Assembly: GCA_963920575.1 (NCBI GenBank)
Contig: OY986966.1
Coordinates: forward strand, 1,074,130-1,138,129
Source: Narthecium ossifragum
Lineage: Eukaryota; Streptophyta; Magnoliopsida; Dioscoreales; Nartheciaceae
Length of the DNA: 64,000 bases
Direction: 5' to 3'
The notes under the pieces were generated by a model, which made no database searches, was not told the DNA's origin, and worked only from the letters and a program-made list of their open reading frames with translations. Positions 61,281-64,000 of the stretch are shown here, in pieces; the stretch's first letter is position 1; every line of letters starts with the position of its first letter. Made by a program: the position numbers and the translations under genes.

Positions 61281-63072
61281 GGAAATGGGCTGTAGAAAGA
61301 GAAAAATGTAAGCCGAAATACTGGAGTATAACCCTTAGCATACGGGTGTTGAATGAAGCAAAAGAAATGCAGGTTTTAAGTGACATGCTGAATGATGTGG
61401 CCCATCTTTTGGGATGTCAAATGTAAAGATCAGTTTCTTTCATCTGAACACATACAAAAAAAAAGAGTCATAATCATCACAATGAGAAACTCAAAAGAAA
61501 GAGAAAAAAAGAGCAAATTACGCCTACTCACTCTAATTAACATGAGAACATATATCCGGAAACAGAACGAGAAATAATAGTATTTAAAAAATGACCCAAG
61601 CAAACAAATCTGGTACACAAGACGAATTTTGACATTAACATCAATTCAAGATTGGGATCTGCAAGGTGCTTTTGACAGCACAAGAGAAATAATGGAAGTA
61701 AGAACTTGGAAAACTGTTAAGGTAATTGTTTTTATGACGAGAAGAAGGACCATCAAGGTGACTTTCTGCTTAATTACAAAATAAAAAGTAAAGTAAAAAG
61801 ATTAAGTTCTCAGCACATAAATACGTTCATATCAATGAGAGTGGAGAGGATGGGGAAGAGTCACTGGTAGATGGTTCGTCAGTGGCAATCAATTGTACTA
61901 AATCCTTTTCTGAAAGTACCGGAAACGATATGAACGTATTTATTCCAAAACAGGAGAAAATGAGACGCCCCCAAAAGTACAGAGAATCAGTGTGATTTCT
62001 GCATGGTATGAACATCATACATTCTCTTTCAAAAACTGCAAAATTTGGCCACATGCAAAAAATCAGCATCTACATGAAATTCTAAAATGATTTTGTCACT
62101 CATTTCAGCAATACTTCCAGTGGGACAATAAATGAAGATAATTGCATTTCTAGAACTTTCTGAACAACATGAAACTTATAGGAAAGCATACACATGGACC
62201 CAAAGCAAATCAATGAGCTAATTCACAGCAGATTTAAGATTGGTCAAGCAAGTCAGGTGGGAGCAGGTTTCAGTGTCAGACTTAGTCAAATATTGCACTC
62301 TGTTGTGAAAAGCGTCATCTGAATGCTGATTACATAGAGAATGGAGAGAAAGAGAAAAGAGCATGACACAAGGATTAAAGTAGTCCTAGATTTCCCTACA
62401 CCCATGGGAGTGAGCGGCTACATTTTCCATTATGCCAGAACACATTGTTACCACATTTGAATATTACACCGTTCGAGAATTTCCCTACATCAACTGGAAC
62501 AAGCAGTTGTGTGAGGGAATTTTCCCTCTGCCCCATTCCACTCAGATCGGCCCTTCTTAATTGGAACCCTATCACTCCATACTGTCAATATAAAACATAA
62601 GCCACAGTTTCCAACATCCTCACCAGAATTCATGCAATCTAGTACAGTTCGAAGAAATTATCTTGTCAACATTGGTTTGTTAGTAATTACATCTAATCGA
62701 CAGATAAGCATGTTTCCAAAAGCTTTTGCCTGTACGTCAGAAAGAAACCATGATTGGCATGTACAAAAAGGGATACTCAATAATTGAATTTGCAATTATG
62801 ACAATCCATAAAAGCAAACGATTGGAAACAAGAATCGCAGAATTACGTACTAAGCTTGACTCAATAGGAAATGAACTAAAGGCTGTATTTATGGATCATT
62901 TTCAATTTGAAGACCACATTAGGCTTTGAGCCAATAAAAATATGTTCCTATGTCAATAAGTCCAAAAAGAAAAATAAATTATACTCAACAGACGTATACA
63001 AATAAACATTCAATAACGAAAGGAATGGCTATACTGGTGTCAGTATAATCAACATTGCACTGGGTTAGTTGG
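61281..63072. other. Upstream region of the IDN2/FDM gene
   Basis: The first few hundred bases probably hold the promoter and 5' UTR of the minus-strand gene, perhaps with a 5' UTR intron. No other gene or repeat is recognised; a GATATGAACGTATTTAT stretch at 61927 matches in inverted form ATAAATACGTTCATATC at 61817, making a loose hairpin. Confidence 0.35.
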
Positions 63073-63713
63073 ATGCAAGGACTGCCGTACCAGTGGCACG
63101 AAGGAAATTGACCGGGACGGTACATACTACCAGTACGAACTCATGCTGGACCGGTACGCACCCGTGCCAATTGAAAAGCCTTGGCACGGGCTAATTGGGT
63201 CTTTTTTTTGCAATTTTTTCCCTTTGTTTTGCTTCAAGTAAAATATATTGAAGCTAAAAAATGTAATCGGCGATGAAAATTGATATTTGCTTGTAATCAA
63301 CATCTCTAATTTATCAGAATCTGGACAAAAATTATCTCTTATATCAGAGTGGAGTGAAAATAAGCAATAGTACAATGCATGATAAATAAAGTTTTGAAGT
63401 ACATTATCACTACAGCTCTGCTCCTTTCCCGGTTCCCCTTCTCCTCTCTCTTCTTTCCGTCTTTCTTTCTTCCTTTTCCCCTTCTTTCTCTCCTCCTCTA
63501 CTCCTCTCCTCTGCTTATCCTTTTTGTTGAAGACAAAAGTGGGCATTGGGGCCATCCCATCACCACGAACCTTTACTGTAGCATACCAGTACGTACCAGT
63601 TGAAATCATATGTTTCGACTGGTACACTCTGACCCGGTTTCGAGGTTTCTCGACCCGAGTACTGGCTGGTAAGTACCGGCCGGCACGGTACTTACCAACC
63701 AGCACGACAATCC
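63073..63713. mobile_element. GC-ended inverted-repeat element, second family member
   Basis: The left end CAAGGACTGCCGTACCAG and the reverse-complemented right end CAAGGATTGTCGTGCTGG are related to the ends of the element at 6598-6830. Arms are rich in GGTACGTACC / CCGGCACGG words and the core has a CTTTCTTCC polypyrimidine tract, as in the first copy. Both copies lack a transposase. An outer inverted match (GTTGGATGCAAG at 63068 and CTTGCATCCAAC at 63734) lies just outside. Confidence 0.65.
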
Positions 63714-63872
63714 TTGTTATTGATGAATAAGAGACTTGCATCCAACCAAGGGGTGTGAGAGAATGTTCTACATCCTATACAATCTGGTACATGACTGCAA
63801 ATTTAAAATGGTTCAAATTGGTCTTTACGACGGAAAGCTTAACCCAATTCCATTACAATTACAGTGACAAAC

Positions 63873-64000
63873 TGTCACGCCCCCGCTCACAAATTCCACA
63901 ATTATATTAAAAATATAATCATTACAGCGGTGGGGGCACGTGAGATCACCATTCACTCAACAATTGTCACATGTGGCATCACATATTACCAGTTACATAA
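63873..64000 (-). mobile_element. Possible edge of a Gypsy LTR, cut by the window end
   Basis: TGTCACGCCCCCGCTCAC starting at 63873 resembles the reverse complement of the Gypsy LTR ending (GGGGCGTGACA) also seen at 13660-13673. If so, an LTR in minus orientation begins here and continues beyond the window. The other end and target duplication are not visible. Confidence 0.4.

Noticed and set aside
63127..63741. 204-residue minus-strand frame
   Set aside because: It spans the inverted-repeat element from end to end, and its Lys/Arg/Glu-rich middle is the translated polypyrimidine tract.

Overview
The window is nuclear DNA from a flowering plant, most likely a monocot. The genes are split by many GT-AG introns, and every intron-containing model I built by hand closes in frame. 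Two genes, the alpha-expansin and the GT47 gene, have very GC-rich coding sequence beside AT-rich intergenic DNA, a contrast typical of monocots. Short inverted-repeat transposons with TAA/TTA target duplications are common. Species is not determinable by eye.

Layout, left to right. A two-exon gene for an 86-residue single-pass membrane protein (80-2475), with a diverged tandem duplication in its intron. An ORP3-type oxysterol-binding protein (3989-8949, +, 10 exons). A repeat-rich block (10277-14387) holding a Harbinger-like element split by a 2.46-kb solo LTR. A spacer with microsatellites, a MITE and G-box repeats. A telomere-repeat-binding Myb protein (20202-24165, +, 10 coding exons). 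A decayed LINE RNase H (25101-25480, -). A PGRL1/PGRL2-like thylakoid protein (26869-29615, -, 7 exons). The elongation factor IWS1 (32129-36165, +, 11 exons). An intronless MUR3-like GT47 glycosyltransferase (36877-38325, -). A rhomboid protease (41057-44902, +, 6 exons). A 5.5-kb gene-free stretch. An alpha-expansin (50401-51861, +, 3 exons). A second decayed RNase H. A partial, internally deleted copy (53110-54230) of the neighbouring IDN2/FDM-type gene. A 907-bp Mutator-like element full of CTCTCC repeats. The intact IDN2/FDM gene (57384-61280, -, 6 coding exons). Finally spacer DNA and what looks like the edge of a Gypsy LTR at the right end.

The genes do not form an operon or cluster. 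They serve unrelated jobs: lipid transfer, telomere binding, photosynthetic electron flow, transcription elongation, xyloglucan modification, intramembrane proteolysis, wall loosening and RNA-directed DNA methylation. The last one silences transposons and sits next to its own broken copy and a Mutator-like element. I found no CRISPR array, tRNA, rRNA, prokaryotic or viral gene. Nothing here is convincingly a new biological system. The most informative signals are the transposon nest, the partial gene duplication and the small unnamed membrane protein.
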